The notes under the pieces are model-generated. The model was not told where the DNA came from, made no database searches, and saw only the letters and a program-made list of their open reading frames with translations. From the NCBI GenBank assembly GCA_905214265.1, contig CAJMLQ010000159.1:1-6194 (forward strand): a stretch of DNA of 6,194 nucleotides, read 5' to 3'. The position numbers were made by a program, and so were the translations under genes. Positions 5,816-6,194 of the stretch are shown here, one piece after another (positions within the stretch are counted from its first letter, which is position 1; each line of letters starts with the position of its first letter). The stretch is from an uncultured bacterium (lineage in GTDB: Bacteria; Bacillota; Clostridia; Oscillospirales; Ruminococcaceae).

Positions 5816-5831
5816 TGCCCCGCAAGGGGCA
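5816..5831. repeat. Short GC-rich stem-loop with a GCAA loop
   Basis: TGCCCC (5816-5821) and GGGGCA (5826-5831) form a perfect 6-bp stem closed by a GCAA tetraloop. It lies between the sigma operon terminator and oriT and has no T run. It may be part of the oriT region; no specific role can be assigned. Confidence 0.5.
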
Positions 5832-5856
5832 ACCTTTCCCGCCAGAACGCCGCAAC

Positions 5857-5866
5857 TGTGGCCACA
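5857..5866. repeat. 10-bp perfect palindrome near oriT
   Basis: TGTGGCCACA is a perfect palindrome about 50 bp from the nick site on the side that would enter the recipient first. It could bind a dimeric accessory protein of the relaxosome, but a 10-bp palindrome can also occur by chance. Confidence 0.35.
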
Positions 5867-5908
5867 CTTTTCAGGGTGTGCTACAATTCCGGCTGCCATC
5901 TGCTCCAC

Positions 5909-5931
5909 AAAGGTATAACACACTAGACTTT
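5909..5931 (-). other. oriT with MobV-type nick site
   Basis: The minus strand at 5925-5912 reads TAGTGTGTTATACC, matching the pMV158-family nick region in which MobM cuts TAGTGTG/TTA. The predicted cut is between 5919 (G) and 5918 (T). An imperfect dyad flanks it: AAAGGTATA (5909-5917) against TAGACTTT (5924-5931), the same arrangement as the pMV158 oriT hairpin. The cognate relaxase is at 215-1201 on the same strand. Transfer would lead from 5918 downward in coordinate, through sigma, regulator and replication genes. Confidence 0.85.
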
Positions 5932-5953
5932 CCTACGGAAAATCGTGTGCCAC

Positions 5954-5968
5954 GAAACCGCCGGTTTC
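5954..5968. repeat. 7-bp inverted repeat beside oriT
   Basis: GAAACCG (5954-5960) and CGGTTTC (5962-5968) form a perfect dyad around one base, 23 bp from the oriT dyad. It overlaps a smaller dyad, TCGTG/CACGA (5943-5955). It may be a protein-binding site of the transfer origin. Confidence 0.45.
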
Positions 5969-5984
5969 TTTGGATTCTTCCGGT

Positions 5985-6052
5985 CAAAGGGGAACACTAT
6001 CCCCTCTGAACACCCCAGACAAAGGAGAACGCTGTTCCCTTTTGGAATCCCC
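5985..6052. repeat. Imperfect tandem repeat, two copies each with an internal dyad
   Basis: Copy one (5985-6016) and copy two (6020-6052) start 35 bp apart. In the first 24 positions 18 agree (CAAAGG-GAAC-CT-T-CCCT), and the first five differences are transitions. Copy one contains a perfect AGGGGA/TCCCCT stem (5988-5993 with 6000-6005). Copy two has a weaker version of it and an alternative GAAC/GTTC stem. The preserved dyad in diverged copies suggests binding sites or hairpins rather than chance. Confidence 0.55.
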
Positions 6053-6056
6053 TTGC

Positions 6057-6081
6057 CAATAGGGCTGCTACCGCCCTATTG
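6057..6081. repeat. 9-bp perfect stem-loop
   Basis: CAATAGGGC (6057-6065) and GCCCTATTG (6073-6081) form a perfect stem with a 7-nt loop. No clear T run follows on either strand, so it is not a typical terminator. It is the last structured element before the AT-rich tail and could be part of an origin or the transfer region. Confidence 0.55.
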
Positions 6082-6194
6082 AATGATTTAGATAAAAAAC
6101 AAAATAAAGCATAGTTCGCCAGCACACCGCTATTCTGTCATTACCTTACACAGACATCTTGTAACTTTTTCGTTAAGCCTATTGACTCTGATAC
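6082..6194. other. AT-rich tail without visible gene
   Basis: About 110 bp, clearly AT-richer than the rest. I see no open frame with a ribosome binding site, no repeat shared with the left end of the window, and no clear attachment site. It might hold the promoter of a gene beyond the window. Confidence 0.35.

Noticed and set aside
5731..6009. 92-codon rightward open frame after the sigma factor
   Set aside because: It would begin at a TTG without a ribosome binding site and run through the terminator, the oriT nick site and several stem-loops, so the DNA is better explained as non-coding.
1..6194. CRISPR array, tRNA or rRNA genes, insertion sequence ends
   Set aside because: No regularly spaced identical repeats, no cloverleaf or rRNA-like segments, and no transposase or terminal inverted repeats were seen.

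Overview
The window looks like the replication and mobilization core of a small mobile element (an integrative mobilizable element or a mobilizable plasmid) from a Firmicutes host, most likely a gut-type Clostridia. The reasons are strong AGGAGG-type ribosome binding sites before nearly every gene, roughly balanced base composition with GC-rich third codon positions, and the combination of a Pre/Mob (MobV) relaxase, a CHC2 zinc-finger primase-like protein, a D5/P4-type SF3 helicase, an XRE regulator and a sigma-70-like factor. No integrase, transposase, partition, resistance, toxin, tRNA or rRNA gene and no CRISPR array is visible, so the window is either part of a larger element or a very compact replicon.

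Layout. (1) Positions 34-1422, leftward: a mobilization operon of three tightly packed genes, a 72-aa helix-turn-helix-like protein, the 328-aa MobV relaxase and a 65-aa unknown protein that starts inside the relaxase 3' end. (2) Positions 1423-2015: a region of about 590 bp without a convincing gene. It holds an inverted repeat just ahead of the mobilization operon, a leftward intrinsic terminator, and three dyads built on the same plan (12-nt arms around AAA) whose centres are 63 and 43 bp apart. (3) Positions 2016-3984, leftward: a two-gene replication operon, CHC2 zinc-finger protein then SF3 helicase, overlapping by 26 nt. A 15-nt inverted repeat straddles the helicase stop codon. (4) Positions 3985-4217: a divergent control region with a good rightward sigma-A promoter, a dyad bracketing its -35 box, and a large leftward terminator-like hairpin. 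(5) Positions 4218-5700, rightward: a 279-aa XRE regulator and a 220-aa sigma factor overlapping by 20 nt, followed by an intrinsic terminator. (6) Positions 5803-6194: non-coding, with a clear pMV158/MobV-type nick site on the minus strand and a cluster of stem-loops and tandem repeats, ending in an AT-rich tail.

How it may work together (inference). The XRE protein would control its own promoter and perhaps the divergent replication operon. The co-translated sigma factor could turn on element promoters that lack good sigma-A boxes, such as the one ahead of the primase. The zinc-finger protein and helicase would open and copy the element, with the non-coding dyad array beside the helicase gene as a candidate origin or operator. 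The MobV relaxase would nick at the oriT near 5918, and transfer would depend on the conjugation machinery of another element, since no type IV secretion genes are present.
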